A program made the position numbers and the translations under genes. From Planctomycetota bacterium (GTDB taxonomy: Bacteria > Planctomycetota > UBA8742 > UBA2392), in assembly GCA_020638675.1 (NCBI GenBank), contig JACKID010000001.1:1922001-1986000 (forward strand): a DNA stretch of 64,000 nucleotides. Direction: 5' to 3'. Shown piece by piece: positions 8,143-16,878 of the stretch. The notes beneath the pieces were generated by a model. That model saw only the letters and a program-made list of their open reading frames with translations, did no database searches and was not told the DNA's origin. Each line of letters begins with the position of its first letter. Position 1 is the first letter of the stretch.

Positions 8143-9537
8143 ATGAGCGCACCTCGCGAAGCCTGCGGCATCTTTGCCGTTCACAACCATCCCGACGCCG
8201 TTGAGCTGACCTACTTCGGGCTGTTCGCGCTGCAGCATCGCGGCCAGGAATCGGCCGGCATCGCCTGCATCATGGACGAGCGCATCAAGAGCTACCTCGG
8301 CATGGGGCTCGTCGGCGAGGTCTTCAAGGAAGAGTTCTTCGAGAAATTCGAAAGCAACTACGCGCTCGGGCACACGCGCTATTCCACGGCCGGGTCCAGC
8401 AACGTGCGCAACGCCCAGCCGATCACGGTCGATTACAGCGGCGGGCAGATCAGCGTGGCGCACAACGGCAATCTCTCCAACGGCTGGAAACTGCGCCGCG
8501 AGCTGGAAGAAGCCGGCAGCATCTTCCAGACCACCAGCGACAGCGAAGTCGTGCTGCACCTGCTCGCGCGCCCGGAGATCAAGAACAGCAAGTATCCCAT
8601 CGCCGAGGCGCTCAAGCGCATGCAGGGCGCGTTCAGCTTCGTCTTCCTCACGAACGAAGCCATGTACGCCACGCGCGACCCGCAGGGTTTCCGGCCTTTG
8701 GCGATCGGCAAGCTGGGCGACGCCTTCGTGTTCGCCAGCGAGACCTGCGCGTTTGACATGCTCGGCATCGAGTACGTGCGCGACGTCAAGCCGGGCGAGA
8801 TCGTGCGCATCGACCACAACGGGCTGCACAGCGAAATGTGGTGCGAGCCCCAGCGCCACGCGCATTGCGTGTTCGAGCACGTCTACTTCGCACGGCCTGA
8901 CAGCCGCATCTTCGGGCTCAACGTGCACCTCGCGCGCAAGGCGATGGGCAAGCAGCTCGCGATCGAGAGCCACGTGGATGCCGACATCGTCGTGCCCGTG
9001 CCCGACAGCGGCAACAGCGCCGCGCAAGGCTACGCCGAGCAGGCCGGGCTGCCGCTCGAGCAGGGGTTTATACGCAACCACTACATCGGGCGCACGTTCA
9101 TCGCGCCCAGCCAGGGGCAGCGCGACATCGGCGTGAAGATCAAGTTAAATGCCGTGCGCGACGTGGTGGGGGGCAAGCGCGTGGTGGTGGTGGACGACAG
9201 CGTGATCCGCGGGACCACCAGCCGCGGGCGCGTGAAACGCCTGTACGACGCGGGGGCGAAAGAGGTGCATCTGCGGATCAGCTGCCCGCCAACGCGCCAC
9301 CCGTGCTTTTATGGGATCGACTTCCCCGACCCGAAAGAGCTGATCGCCAACCAGTTGGAAAGCGTGGAAGCCATCCGCGACTTTTTAGAGATCGACAGCC
9401 TCGCCTACCTCAGCGTCGACGGGCTGATGAAGGCAGTAAAAGCCAAAGGCAACTACTGCGCCGCCTGCTTTACCGGCGACTACCCAGTCGACTACGACGC
9501 CCAGTTCGAAAAAACCGCAATGGAATCGGGCCGGTAG
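8143..9537 (+). CDS. purF: Amidophosphoribosyltransferase
   Basis: First committed enzyme of purine synthesis: transfers ammonia from glutamine to PRPP to make phosphoribosylamine. 464 residues. The class II glutaminase domain starts with the nucleophile Cys8 (REACGIFAVHNHP), so a seven-residue propeptide is expected to be removed. The PRPP-binding loop is VVVVDDSVIRGTTS. The C-terminal CAAC pair (Cys439, Cys442) before FTGDYP matches the iron-sulfur type of PurF known from Bacillus. The ATG at 8143 is chosen because it places the Cys correctly; an upstream reading to 8065 would run through the repeat. Confidence 0.96.
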   Translation: MSAPREACGIFAVHNHPDAVELTYFGLFALQHRGQESAGIACIMDERIKSYLGMGLVGEVFKEEFFEKFESNYALGHTRYSTAGSSNVRNAQPITVDYSGGQISVAHNGNLSNGWKLRRELEEAGSIFQTTSDSEVVLHLLARPEIKNSKYPIAEALKRMQGAFSFVFLTNEAMYATRDPQGFRPLAIGKLGDAFVFASETCAFDMLGIEYVRDVKPGEIVRIDHNGLHSEMWCEPQRHAHCVFEHVYFARPDSRIFGLNVHLARKAMGKQLAIESHVDADIVVPVPDSGNSAAQGYAEQAGLPLEQGFIRNHYIGRTFIAPSQGQRDIGVKIKLNAVRDVVGGKRVVVVDDSVIRGTTSRGRVKRLYDAGAKEVHLRISCPPTRHPCFYGIDFPDPKELIANQLESVEAIRDFLEIDSLAYLSVDGLMKAVKAKGNYCAACFTGDYPVDYDAQFEKTAMESGR

Positions 9538-9558
9538 CATTGTCCGTCGCATCTCATG

Positions 9559-9586
9559 GTTGTCGCGCGCGCGGGCCATGCCATAA
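9559..9586 (+). promoter_or_regulatory. Candidate promoter of the AAA nuclease gene
   Basis: TTGTCG (9559-9564), 16-base spacer, CATAAT (9581-9586), about 90 bases before the start codon at 9675. The composition becomes less GC-rich from here on. Confidence 0.45.
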
Positions 9587-9674
9587 TTGATACTTGTTAC
9601 GTGAATTCCAGATCGCAAAGCGGTTGTGCCCCGCGCAGTCCTTTCGTGGAAGTTACGACGTCGTGTCAGGAGGG

Positions 9675-12089
9675 ATGATGCTCCACTCGGTGACAAAAGT
9701 AGAGAGCCTGAAAGCCTGCGGAGCCTTCAGAGACTTCAAATGGACGTCGACGGTTGGCAATGCGACTCAGTTCAAGCGCCGGAATGTATTCTTTGGCTGG
9801 AATGGAAGTGGCAAGACGACTCTATCGCGAGTCTTCCGGTGCATAGAGAGTTGGCAAACCGGCAACGCTGAAGATTCAGGTTTGGAGCCCGGTTGGCAAG
9901 CGAAACTGCGAATCGCGGGACGGGCCGATCCGGTAAAGGTGGTCGAAGACAAGGCCAACGATTTCCCTCCTGTGAGGGTATTTAACTCTGATTTCATCAT
10001 GGAGTCTGTTGTCGGAGTAGATGGCCCACTGTCACCGATCATTACGCTCGGAAAGGAAAGCGCAAACGACGCCAAACGCTTGGCAACTCTTGAGTCCGAT
10101 CTACGCGAGGTCCACAGAACGAACGCCGCAATCAACGAGAAACTAGAGAAAGCCGAAAAGGAGTGGAAGAAGAGGTGCTCTGGCCAGGCAGGCGCGATAA
10201 AGGTGGCCCTCGAGGGTAGTGGCATATCCGAGTTTCGGAACTTCAACGCGCCTAGGCTCATGGCGAGGCTTGACAAGTTCAAAGACGACAAGAAAGCAAT
10301 ACAGGAGGCCACGCTTTCAGGCAAAGACCTGCAGTTGCATCGGAGCATGCTCGCTTCGGAAGAGAAGTCGCGCCTCGACCTACTGCACTACGATGAGGGT
10401 GGTGACGCGGAACTTGCAGAGCAGGTTGTCGAGACTTGCGGTCGATCAGTCGTTGTTCAAGCGATTGAGGCTTTGGGCGAATCGCCTGATATCGAGTCTT
10501 GGGTCGGCGAAGGCTTGGCGTTGCACTTGTCGCACGACGCCAAGACATGTCTCTACTGCGGACAATCGCTCCCGCCTTCTCGGGTGAAAGCGCTTGAGGG
10601 CCACTTCGACAGCGCCTACACCGACCTACTGTACGACCTTGGCAAGCTAGAAGCCCTGTTGGAAGAGGTACTTGAATCACTTGACGAATTGAAGAGCAAG
10701 CTCCCGCCAATTGCAGCTGTCTTAAAACCACACCAGCCTGCCTGCACGAAGGCTTTGGACTTGCTCACCGCAAGAGTTGGCGTTCGACGGAAAGTTCTTG
10801 AGAAGGCGCTGAAGTTTGTACAACAACGGCGTGCGCAGCCGCTCAAGGCAGTGCGGGCTCGGATTGACGAGATTCCGTCTCTCAAGTCCGAACTAGATGC
10901 ACTCGGCAAAGTCATTGCCTCCCACAACCGAGACGTCACGAACCGACAGTCACTGCTCGAGACGGCTTGCAGCAAGATTGCAGACCACATGGTGCTCAAG
11001 CTGAAAGACGATTGGCTGTCTTACCTCTCTCTGCAGGAGAAATCGGACAAGCGGCTCAAACTACTGGTGCATCAGGAAGAGCACTTGATCGACGAGCTAT
11101 CTGCGCTCAGGAAAGAAGTTGAAGGTCATGGGAGAACGGCCGATACGCTCAATCGCGATTTGGCAGACTATCTCGGCCACGGTGACCTGACACTTACACC
11201 CGTTGACACGGGATACAGACTCGACAGAAGGGGTGCCGAGACGTCGGTACTATCATTGAGCGAGGGTGAGAAGACGGCGCTTGCCGTGCTCTACTTTCTG
11301 CGAACGTTAGATGCGAAAGGATTTGATCGAACCCGAGCGCTGATTGTGGTGGATGATCCCGTATCCAGCCTAGACTCCAATGCTTTGTTCGCTGCCATCG
11401 CCTACATGTGCAGTCGTCTTGATGATGCTGGCCAGCTCATCCTGCTTACCCACAACTTCACGGCGTTCCGAGAGTGGAAGAAATGGGCCGCCCGTGGCAC
11501 AGGCGGTGCGGAATATTTCCAGTGCAAGGCCGTGGAGGAAGATGGTCGGAGGTCATGTACCATCGGCCCCTTGGATGAACTACTTCAGTACTATGAAACG
11601 GAATACCACTATCTGTTTGACTACGTAGTTAGAGCGTCAAAGGGCGAGTGTCGGGCCCACGAGCTTCTTCCGCTCCCCAATGTAGCGCGACGCGTGCTTG
11701 AGGCCTTCCTTGCGTTCAAGAGGCCCCGGGCGAGCGAAGGGCCCCGTGTAAGCAAACAGGGCAAGAGCGCTGACCTCGACCTCTTCCAATTCAAAGGGAT
11801 GCTCAAAGGATTTTCGGACGACCGCCTGAGTCGCCTCGACAGGTTTGTGAACACGTTCTCCCATAACGATAGGGTTGTCGTTCCTGGTGCCGACGTGAAC
11901 CCATTGGGTGAGGCAAAGCGTCATGCCGAAGACCTCTTGGTCTTCATGGACTTGCTCGACAGCCACCACGTGTCCGAAATGAAGCAAGTTATTGCGGCCG
12001 AAGTTGAGCCTGTGCGCGCCGCCAGCAAGAAGACAGCCGATTCAAAGGAATCTGCGGAACCGGCGGTCGCGGTAAAAGCCAAGAAGTAA
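9675..12089 (+). CDS. AAA/ABC-type ATPase with zinc hook and ACNase-like residues (RloC/PrrC-like candidate)
   Basis: 804 residues. N-terminal Walker A GWNGSGKT (41-48); long helical, coiled-coil-like middle interrupted by a zinc-hook-like CLYCGQ (Cys292, Cys295); ABC signature LSEGEKT; Walker B IVVDDPVSSLD (Asp560-561). The C-terminal part carries Arg672-x3-Glu676 and His730 (FSHND). PrrC and RloC, phage-defence anticodon nucleases of the AAA_13 family, use an Arg-x3-Glu...His triad, and RloC has a zinc hook, so the layout fits RloC. Other AAA_13 proteins of unknown function share parts of it. AGGAGG lies directly before two ATG codons (9675 and 9678); the second has better spacing. No partner restriction genes are adjacent. 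Codon use is less GC-biased than in neighbours, suggesting transfer. Confidence 0.75.
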   Translation: MMLHSVTKVESLKACGAFRDFKWTSTVGNATQFKRRNVFFGWNGSGKTTLSRVFRCIESWQTGNAEDSGLEPGWQAKLRIAGRADPVKVVEDKANDFPPVRVFNSDFIMESVVGVDGPLSPIITLGKESANDAKRLATLESDLREVHRTNAAINEKLEKAEKEWKKRCSGQAGAIKVALEGSGISEFRNFNAPRLMARLDKFKDDKKAIQEATLSGKDLQLHRSMLASEEKSRLDLLHYDEGGDAELAEQVVETCGRSVVVQAIEALGESPDIESWVGEGLALHLSHDAKTCLYCGQSLPPSRVKALEGHFDSAYTDLLYDLGKLEALLEEVLESLDELKSKLPPIAAVLKPHQPACTKALDLLTARVGVRRKVLEKALKFVQQRRAQPLKAVRARIDEIPSLKSELDALGKVIASHNRDVTNRQSLLETACSKIADHMVLKLKDDWLSYLSLQEKSDKRLKLLVHQEEHLIDELSALRKEVEGHGRTADTLNRDLADYLGHGDLTLTPVDTGYRLDRRGAETSVLSLSEGEKTALAVLYFLRTLDAKGFDRTRALIVVDDPVSSLDSNALFAAIAYMCSRLDDAGQLILLTHNFTAFREWKKWAARGTGGAEYFQCKAVEEDGRRSCTIGPLDELLQYYETEYHYLFDYVVRASKGECRAHELLPLPNVARRVLEAFLAFKRPRASEGPRVSKQGKSADLDLFQFKGMLKGFSDDRLSRLDRFVNTFSHNDRVVVPGADVNPLGEAKRHAEDLLVFMDLLDSHHVSEMKQVIAAEVEPVRAASKKTADSKESAEPAVAVKAKK

Positions 12090-12184
12090 ACCCGGAACCG
12101 GGTCAGGCTATGTTTTCAGGCGCGGAGCGATGGTACAGGGTTAGCCCCTGCGTTAGCTGGGGGATTTTCATTGGCACGCATCCC

Positions 12185-12260
12185 GAGGCGCGGAGCGCCG
12201 GCACAAAGGCCGCATGCCTCTCAACCCGGTTGCCGCGACTGTGCCGGCGCTCCGCGCCTC
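12185..12260. repeat. Perfect 21-bp inverted repeat with 34-base loop
   Basis: Left arm 12185-12205 begins GAGGCGCGGAGC; right arm 12240-12260 is its exact reverse complement. No T-run follows on either strand, so it is not a standard terminator. A related fragment (GGCGCGGAGCG) occurs near 12119. Confidence 0.8.
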
Positions 12261-12281
12261 TGATGCCCTTTCAAATCCAAA

Positions 12282-12331
12282 CCCCCACCTTCCGACTTCG
12301 CCAAGGCTTCGTCGGACGGGTACGGTGGGGG
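12282..12331. repeat. Nested inverted repeat
   Basis: Outer arms CCCCCACC (12282-12289) and GGTGGGGG (12324-12331) enclose an inner palindrome-like core (CCGACTTCGCC ... GGCTTCGTCGG). Probably a repetitive extragenic palindrome; a structured leader of the downstream small gene is possible. Confidence 0.6.
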
Positions 12332-12396
12332 CTAACATTGTGTGCCTGCTGCCGCAGGCAAAGACTGCTAGACTGAGAACCTCACTGGAGCGGACC

Positions 12397-12540
12397 ATGA
12401 ATACGGCAATCAAAGTCGCGGGCAAGCTGGCGCTGGTGGTGTTGCTGCTGCCGGTCAGTCTGCTGGTGATGCTGCTCTACCTGGGCGGGTTCACGCCCTC
12501 GCCCCAAACGGCCGCATCCGTGGGCTCGCTGTTTCGCTAG
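12397..12540 (+). CDS. 47-residue single-span membrane protein
   Basis: Starts ATG at 12397 with TGGAG six bases upstream and ends at TAG 12538-12540. The product has a basic N-terminus (MNTAIKVAGK), one hydrophobic helix of about 20 residues (LALVVLLLPVSLLVMLLYLG) and a short polar tail. Its own strong terminator follows 20 bases downstream, which supports a real transcription unit. Function unknown; it could be a toxin-like or regulatory small membrane protein, but nothing in the sequence decides this. Confidence 0.55.
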   Translation: MNTAIKVAGKLALVVLLLPVSLLVMLLYLGGFTPSPQTAASVGSLFR

Positions 12541-12559
12541 CCGACAGGCACTCGCCCCG

Positions 12560-12588
12560 CCCCGCCCGAAAGGGCGGGGTTTGTTTTT
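12560..12588 (+). terminator. Strong intrinsic terminator
   Basis: Perfect 8-bp stem CCCCGCCC/GGGCGGGG with GAAA tetraloop (12560-12579) followed by TTTGTTTTT. It ends the small membrane-protein unit. Confidence 0.9.
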
Positions 12589-12639
12589 CACTACGCGTAG
12601 GGATGACTGTCTGTGGACTTTCGCCTGGTACTTGCGCTG

Positions 12640-13926
12640 CTAGTCGCCGATCAGGATCCCCACGTCGTCACCGCTGATGTTGGCGCAGACGACGTCCCAC
12701 TTGTTGTCGTTGTTCAGGTCGCAGACGGTCAGCGCGAACTCTCCGGTCCCTACGCTCGTGTTGCTGAACGTCCCGAATGTCCCGGAAGCCGAGCCCAGCG
12801 CGATTCCGACGCCGTCGCTCTGCGCAGCCACGACGAGGTCCAGGTTGCCGTCGCCGTTCATGTCGGCCGCGCGGATCTCGTTGGTCGTGGCAACGCCGGA
12901 GACCGTGGTGGGCGCGCCGAACGTACCGTTGCCATTGCCCAGCAGCACCAGCACACCGGTGTTGATCGCGGACCCGATCACCAAGTCGAGGTTTGCGTCA
13001 CTGTTCAGTTGGGCCAGGTGACCCCAGCTCGCGTACACGGAGACGGCAGTGTAGCTGAGCGTGCCGAACGTTCCGTTACCGTTGCCTAGTGCCACACCGT
13101 ACGCGCCGGAATTGCTCGCGATGGACTGGTAGGCGACGATGTCGAGGTTCGTGTCACCATTCAGGTCGCCTACGCTCAAACCGTTGCAACTCGCCGACGC
13201 CGTCAAGGTGTCGCCCAGCGTGAACGTGCCGTCGCCCACGCCCAGCAGGCATCTTACGAAGTAGCTGGAGCCACCGTTGGAATCGACTACAGCCAGGTCG
13301 AGGTTGTCATCGCCGTTGAAATCCGCGGCCACGACCCACACGACCGATTGCGTAACGTTCGTGTCGGGAATCTCGGCGCCGAATGTGCCGTTGCCGTTCC
13401 CGAGCAGTACACTCAGCCCGCCGCCCTTGCCGACAACCAGGTCGATCTTGCCGTCATTGTTCGTGTCGCACGCGCACACCGTGTAGCCGGAATTCGTCAG
13501 GCTGATCGCTGACGCCGTCCCCAGCCCGCCCATGCCATCGCCGAGCATGACGCTGACCGTATCGGTGTTCTGGTCGGCCGTTGCGACGTCGATGTTGCCG
13601 TCGTTGTTGAAGTCGGCCGAGTCGATGCCGCGCGGGCCCTGCCCGACGGCGACATTGGTGCCGGCCGTGAATGTTCCGACGTTCAGCGAAGTCTGGATGG
13701 TGCTGTCGGCATCGTTGACGTCACGCCCGCCGAGAACTTCCTGCGTTGCCGCGTCGTTGTCGTCATCAAAGTCCGGGCCCCATGGATAACGGCGTTTGCC
13801 ATCGCCGTCGCGGTCCAGCTTCAGCCCGGAGCTGCCGGAGCCGCCATCGTCCTCCTCCTTGGCGCATGCGAGCGTAAGCAACGGGAGAATGAGAAGCAGT
13901 GCGAGGAATAGCGGGCCAGTCTTCAT
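12640..13926 (-). CDS. FG-GAP/VCBS repeat lipoprotein
   Basis: 428 residues from the ATG at 13926, which has GGAGG upstream. The signal peptide ends in a lipobox (LTLAC), giving a lipid-anchored surface or periplasmic protein. An Asp/Gly-rich segment (LDRDGDGKRR ... DFDDDND) resembling thrombospondin type-3 calcium repeats follows, then about seven repeats of the type DFNNDGNIDVATAD...LGNGNGTFG, the FG-GAP/VCBS beta-propeller pattern with calcium-binding DxNxDG loops. Likely a calcium-dependent extracellular propeller for binding; no enzyme domain seen. A reading open to 14019 lacks a signal peptide at its start. Confidence 0.85.
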   Translation of the reverse strand: MKTGPLFLALLLILPLLTLACAKEEDDGGSGSSGLKLDRDGDGKRRYPWGPDFDDDNDAATQEVLGGRDVNDADSTIQTSLNVGTFTAGTNVAVGQGPRGIDSADFNNDGNIDVATADQNTDTVSVMLGDGMGGLGTASAISLTNSGYTVCACDTNNDGKIDLVVGKGGGLSVLLGNGNGTFGAEIPDTNVTQSVVWVVAADFNGDDNLDLAVVDSNGGSSYFVRCLLGVGDGTFTLGDTLTASASCNGLSVGDLNGDTNLDIVAYQSIASNSGAYGVALGNGNGTFGTLSYTAVSVYASWGHLAQLNSDANLDLVIGSAINTGVLVLLGNGNGTFGAPTTVSGVATTNEIRAADMNGDGNLDLVVAAQSDGVGIALGSASGTFGTFSNTSVGTGEFALTVCDLNNDNKWDVVCANISGDDVGILIGD

Positions 13927-14063
13927 GAGAGCCTCCAGGATGTGTTGGGGAACGAGAGTATGGCGGCCCCGAGCCGCGGTCAACGGGACCCGAGCCACGC
14001 CGCCCAATGGATGTCGCATGCCTGTGTACCCTGATCGTGGCTCTTGAATGAAAGGACATGATC

Positions 14064-14858
14064 ATGAGCAACAAGAAGTGGAGGACTCCTCCCTCGCACA
14101 CCTCCGGCTCGGACGATGTGGCGCCGCAAGCTCCGCCGGAGACGCAGGCGGCCCATGCCCCGCCCGCTACACTTACCAAGGCCAGCTCCGGCGATGAAAT
14201 CATCCCGCTGGAGCGCTACCCGGCCGACTACCATGAGCGCTCGACCGACGGCGACCTCAGCCAGATCCCCGACGGCTGCTACCGCGTGCCGATCGGCGCC
14301 GGGCTGGGGGTCGTGGACATGCGCCTGCAGATTGGCGCGCTTGGCCCCGTAGGCCAGGACCCACGCCCGTTGACCGACGCCGAGATCGAGGGCGCGGCGC
14401 GTGACTCGGTGCGCTTCCTGCGGCAGGTGATGACGCTGACCTCGCGGCTGCTGGAGAGCGTGCAGCTTGGCGACATCCGCAAGGTGGTCGCGAGCGAGTT
14501 CGCCATGCCCGGCGACGCGGTACTGGCCGACGGCACGATCTCGAAGCACCCGGATGTGCTGAAGGTTCAGAACGGGTCGGGGTCGCGGCGGCCGGGGACC
14601 GGAAAGGGGGCAGGTGAGCCGGACACCAGTGAGCCGGACAGCAAGCGCTTTTCCAAGGCGGCCCGGCGGCCTCGCGGTTCAAGCCATCCTTTCCTGGTGC
14701 TGCTGCGGCTGGCCGTTCAGTCGGCGCGGTTGATCAAGCAGATCGGCTCGGGGCTGCGCCCGGAGGTGTTCAACCGCATACGGCGCGAGGCGGATACGGC
14801 CTACGACAAGTTCATGGACGCGGCCGACTGGGCCCAGTCCCTGGTGGACGGGACCTAA
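14064..14858 (+). CDS. Hypothetical soluble protein
   Basis: 264 residues, not recognised. The N-terminal 50 residues are Pro/Ala-rich and look disordered; a compact middle (about residues 60-160) follows; a second low-complexity linker (about 170-205) precedes a helical C-terminus. AAAGGA at 14051-14056 sits 7 bases before the ATG at 14064 but only one base before the ATG at 14058, so 14064 is preferred. It is divergent from the FG-GAP lipoprotein. No signal peptide or helix long enough for the membrane. Confidence 0.65.
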   Translation: MSNKKWRTPPSHTSGSDDVAPQAPPETQAAHAPPATLTKASSGDEIIPLERYPADYHERSTDGDLSQIPDGCYRVPIGAGLGVVDMRLQIGALGPVGQDPRPLTDAEIEGAARDSVRFLRQVMTLTSRLLESVQLGDIRKVVASEFAMPGDAVLADGTISKHPDVLKVQNGSGSRRPGTGKGAGEPDTSEPDSKRFSKAARRPRGSSHPFLVLLRLAVQSARLIKQIGSGLRPEVFNRIRREADTAYDKFMDAADWAQSLVDGT

Positions 14859-15133
14859 TTCGTGCTGCAGGCGTCCCGCCCGCACGAATAGCGGGCAGGA
14901 ATCCCGGATCACTTTGGACGGCCGAGAGATCGGTCGCGTCGGCGATTGGAGTTTTCTTGCCGATGATTCGAAAATGGCGTGTTTTGATGGTGGATCGCCA
15001 GCGCTATGGCAGCCCATCCCCGGGCGTGGCCGCCCGGGTTATGATGACGTCAGTCACCTAGCGTGTTTTTGGGTAGGCGCTGCAAGCCCGGGGTCCGTTG
15101 ATACAGTTGGGTTGGACTCACTAGAGGAAGCGA
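14859..15133. other. Intergenic region with hairpins and a possible promoter
   Basis: Contains an 8-base inverted repeat overlapping the preceding stop (ATTCGTGC/GCACGAAT), a GC-rich hairpin at 15019-15038 (CCCGGGCG-TGGC-CGCCCGGG) and, directly after it, TATGAT (15040-15045) that could be a -10 box for the gene at 15134. No gene found. Confidence 0.4.
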
Positions 15134-16819
15134 ATGAACATCCGTCTCTGCATCGTTTGTACGGCGCTTACCGCGCTGTTTGCTTTGCTGCTGATGCTCG
15201 CGCCGTCACCGGGCGTGGCGCAGGCTGCGTTGTCCAGCACGGTCAAGATCGGCAAGGGTGATTCGCCCAAGGTGGTGGTCGCGACGCTGAAGATGCTCGG
15301 CTCGGACAAGCCGCTGGGCGACTTCAAGCTGCTGGTGCTCTACAAGTCGGGCGACGACAAGAACCACAACTTGACCGGGCTCACCGACGCGCAGGGGCAG
15401 CTCCGCATCGAGATCAACGAGATGCCGAAAGAGCTGCGGGTCTTCGCCTACGGCGACTTCATGATCCCGGAGGGCTGGTCGAACATCCCGATCAGCACGC
15501 TCAAGTTCGAGGGCGAAGAGCCGTGGGCGCTGCAGGTCCGCCCGCTCAAGCGCGTGAAGATCCAGGGCGCGATCAGGATCGACGGCACTGAACGCAAGGC
15601 CGAGCGCGCGAACGTGGCGTTCGCACCGCTGGACGTCGCGCAGGACGGCAGCTTCAGCCTGTTCGATGAGCCGCGCAGCACGCTGACCGACGACGACGGC
15701 AACTACGAGATCGAGCTGCCGACCGGCTACTACCAGGTCTGGTCCTACTGGGCTGACCGCAGCACCGACGACTGGACCGGCTTCATCAAGGTCGAGGAAA
15801 AAGCGGGCATCTTCGAGGACAAGGTCATCAACCTCACGCTGACCAAAGGCCCGATGATCGAGGGGCGCGTGATCGACGGGCGCACCGGCGAGGGAGTGGC
15901 GGCCTCGATCAACCTGTACACCAACCAGTACCTGCGCCAGTTGCGCAACTTCACGTCCGACGGCGAGTTCCCGGATGAAGAAGGCCCGAACGGCGAGGAG
16001 ATCATCTGGCCGGTTGGAACCTTCAAGTTCCAGGCGTGGATGATCGACCCGAACGACTTCACGGTCGTGATCCGCCCGGCCGGCAATGAGCAAGTGATGC
16101 GCGTGATCGACGGGCTGAAGCTGTCTGACGTGGTGGGCAAAAAGCTCGAGTGGGACCTGTACTCGAAGGACATGCGCACCGTGGACGTGAAGGTGGTGAC
16201 GCACGAGAAGGACGTGCCGGTCAACAACCTCGACATGAATCTGCTGCCGCGCCAGCTCGATGTACCGCAGCATTTGCAGCAGAGCTACACGGCCTCGGGC
16301 TACACGGGCGACGACGGCGTGGTGCGCTACATGGGGCTCGCGACCGGGCGCTATGAGGTCTACGGCGCGCGCGGCAGCGTGTTCCTTGGCGAGATCACAG
16401 TGACGAAGGAAGCGCTGCAGCAGCAGACGGTGAAGTTCGAGATCCCGTTTGCGTTCGGCAAGGTGAAGCTGGGGGAAGACGTGTGCAAGCACATGGAGGT
16501 CTTCGTCTGGATCACCAACAAGGCCGGGCAGAGCTTCGGCCCGTACCCGAGCGATGCCTTCAAGGACAACCCGACGCTGCGCGAGAAGGGGACCGTGTTC
16601 GTGCCGCTGCTTTCGCGGGGCTCCACGTTCCGCCTGAAGTTCTGCGCGATGGAGGACGGCAAGGAATTCGGCGAGAACGACTGGGTGCGCTACACCGACT
16701 TCCCGCTGGCGACGGAAGACCTGGTGATCACGGTCGACGACGAGAAGTGCTGGGACGTGGATCTGACACTCAAGAAGAACGCGGACTTTATCCCGAAGGA
16801 CCAACCGAAGGACGACTAG
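15134..16819 (+). CDS. Large secreted protein with carboxypeptidase-regulatory-like repeats
   Basis: 561 residues, start supported by GAGGAA nine bases upstream. Signal peptide about 1-30. The rest is beta-rich with recurring segments such as LTDAQGQLRIEINEMP, LTDDDGNYEIELPTGYY and YTGDDGVVRYMGLATGRYEVYG, the transthyretin-like carboxypeptidase-regulatory pattern (turn, G-x-Y-x-F/I, then P-x-G-x-Y). No peptidase domain is attached, so it is probably a structural or adhesive envelope protein. It is followed by a second protein of the same general type at 16879. Confidence 0.8.
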   Translation: MNIRLCIVCTALTALFALLLMLAPSPGVAQAALSSTVKIGKGDSPKVVVATLKMLGSDKPLGDFKLLVLYKSGDDKNHNLTGLTDAQGQLRIEINEMPKELRVFAYGDFMIPEGWSNIPISTLKFEGEEPWALQVRPLKRVKIQGAIRIDGTERKAERANVAFAPLDVAQDGSFSLFDEPRSTLTDDDGNYEIELPTGYYQVWSYWADRSTDDWTGFIKVEEKAGIFEDKVINLTLTKGPMIEGRVIDGRTGEGVAASINLYTNQYLRQLRNFTSDGEFPDEEGPNGEEIIWPVGTFKFQAWMIDPNDFTVVIRPAGNEQVMRVIDGLKLSDVVGKKLEWDLYSKDMRTVDVKVVTHEKDVPVNNLDMNLLPRQLDVPQHLQQSYTASGYTGDDGVVRYMGLATGRYEVYGARGSVFLGEITVTKEALQQQTVKFEIPFAFGKVKLGEDVCKHMEVFVWITNKAGQSFGPYPSDAFKDNPTLREKGTVFVPLLSRGSTFRLKFCAMEDGKEFGENDWVRYTDFPLATEDLVITVDDEKCWDVDLTLKKNADFIPKDQPKDD

Positions 16820-16824
16820 CGCGT

Positions 16825-16830
16825 TATAAT
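16825..16830 (+). promoter_or_regulatory. Perfect -10 box upstream of the membrane-anchored protein
   Basis: TATAAT at 16825-16830, about 49 bases before the ATG at 16879. No matching -35 box is seen, so this is a weak call. Confidence 0.35.
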
Positions 16831-16878
16831 CGCAGGTGCAGGTGCTCACGCGGGATGAGGACCCGCCGAGGAGGAGTC

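Larger units (their letters stand above)
12090..12396. other. Intergenic stretch dominated by two long palindromes
   Basis: About 300 bases without a credible gene. It contains the two inverted repeats listed separately (12185-12260 and 12282-12331) and the leader of the small membrane gene at 12397. No tRNA or clear promoter pair was seen. Confidence 0.6.

Noticed and set aside
12185..12260. Intrinsic terminator of the AAA gene
   Set aside because: No T-run on either side and a 34-base loop.
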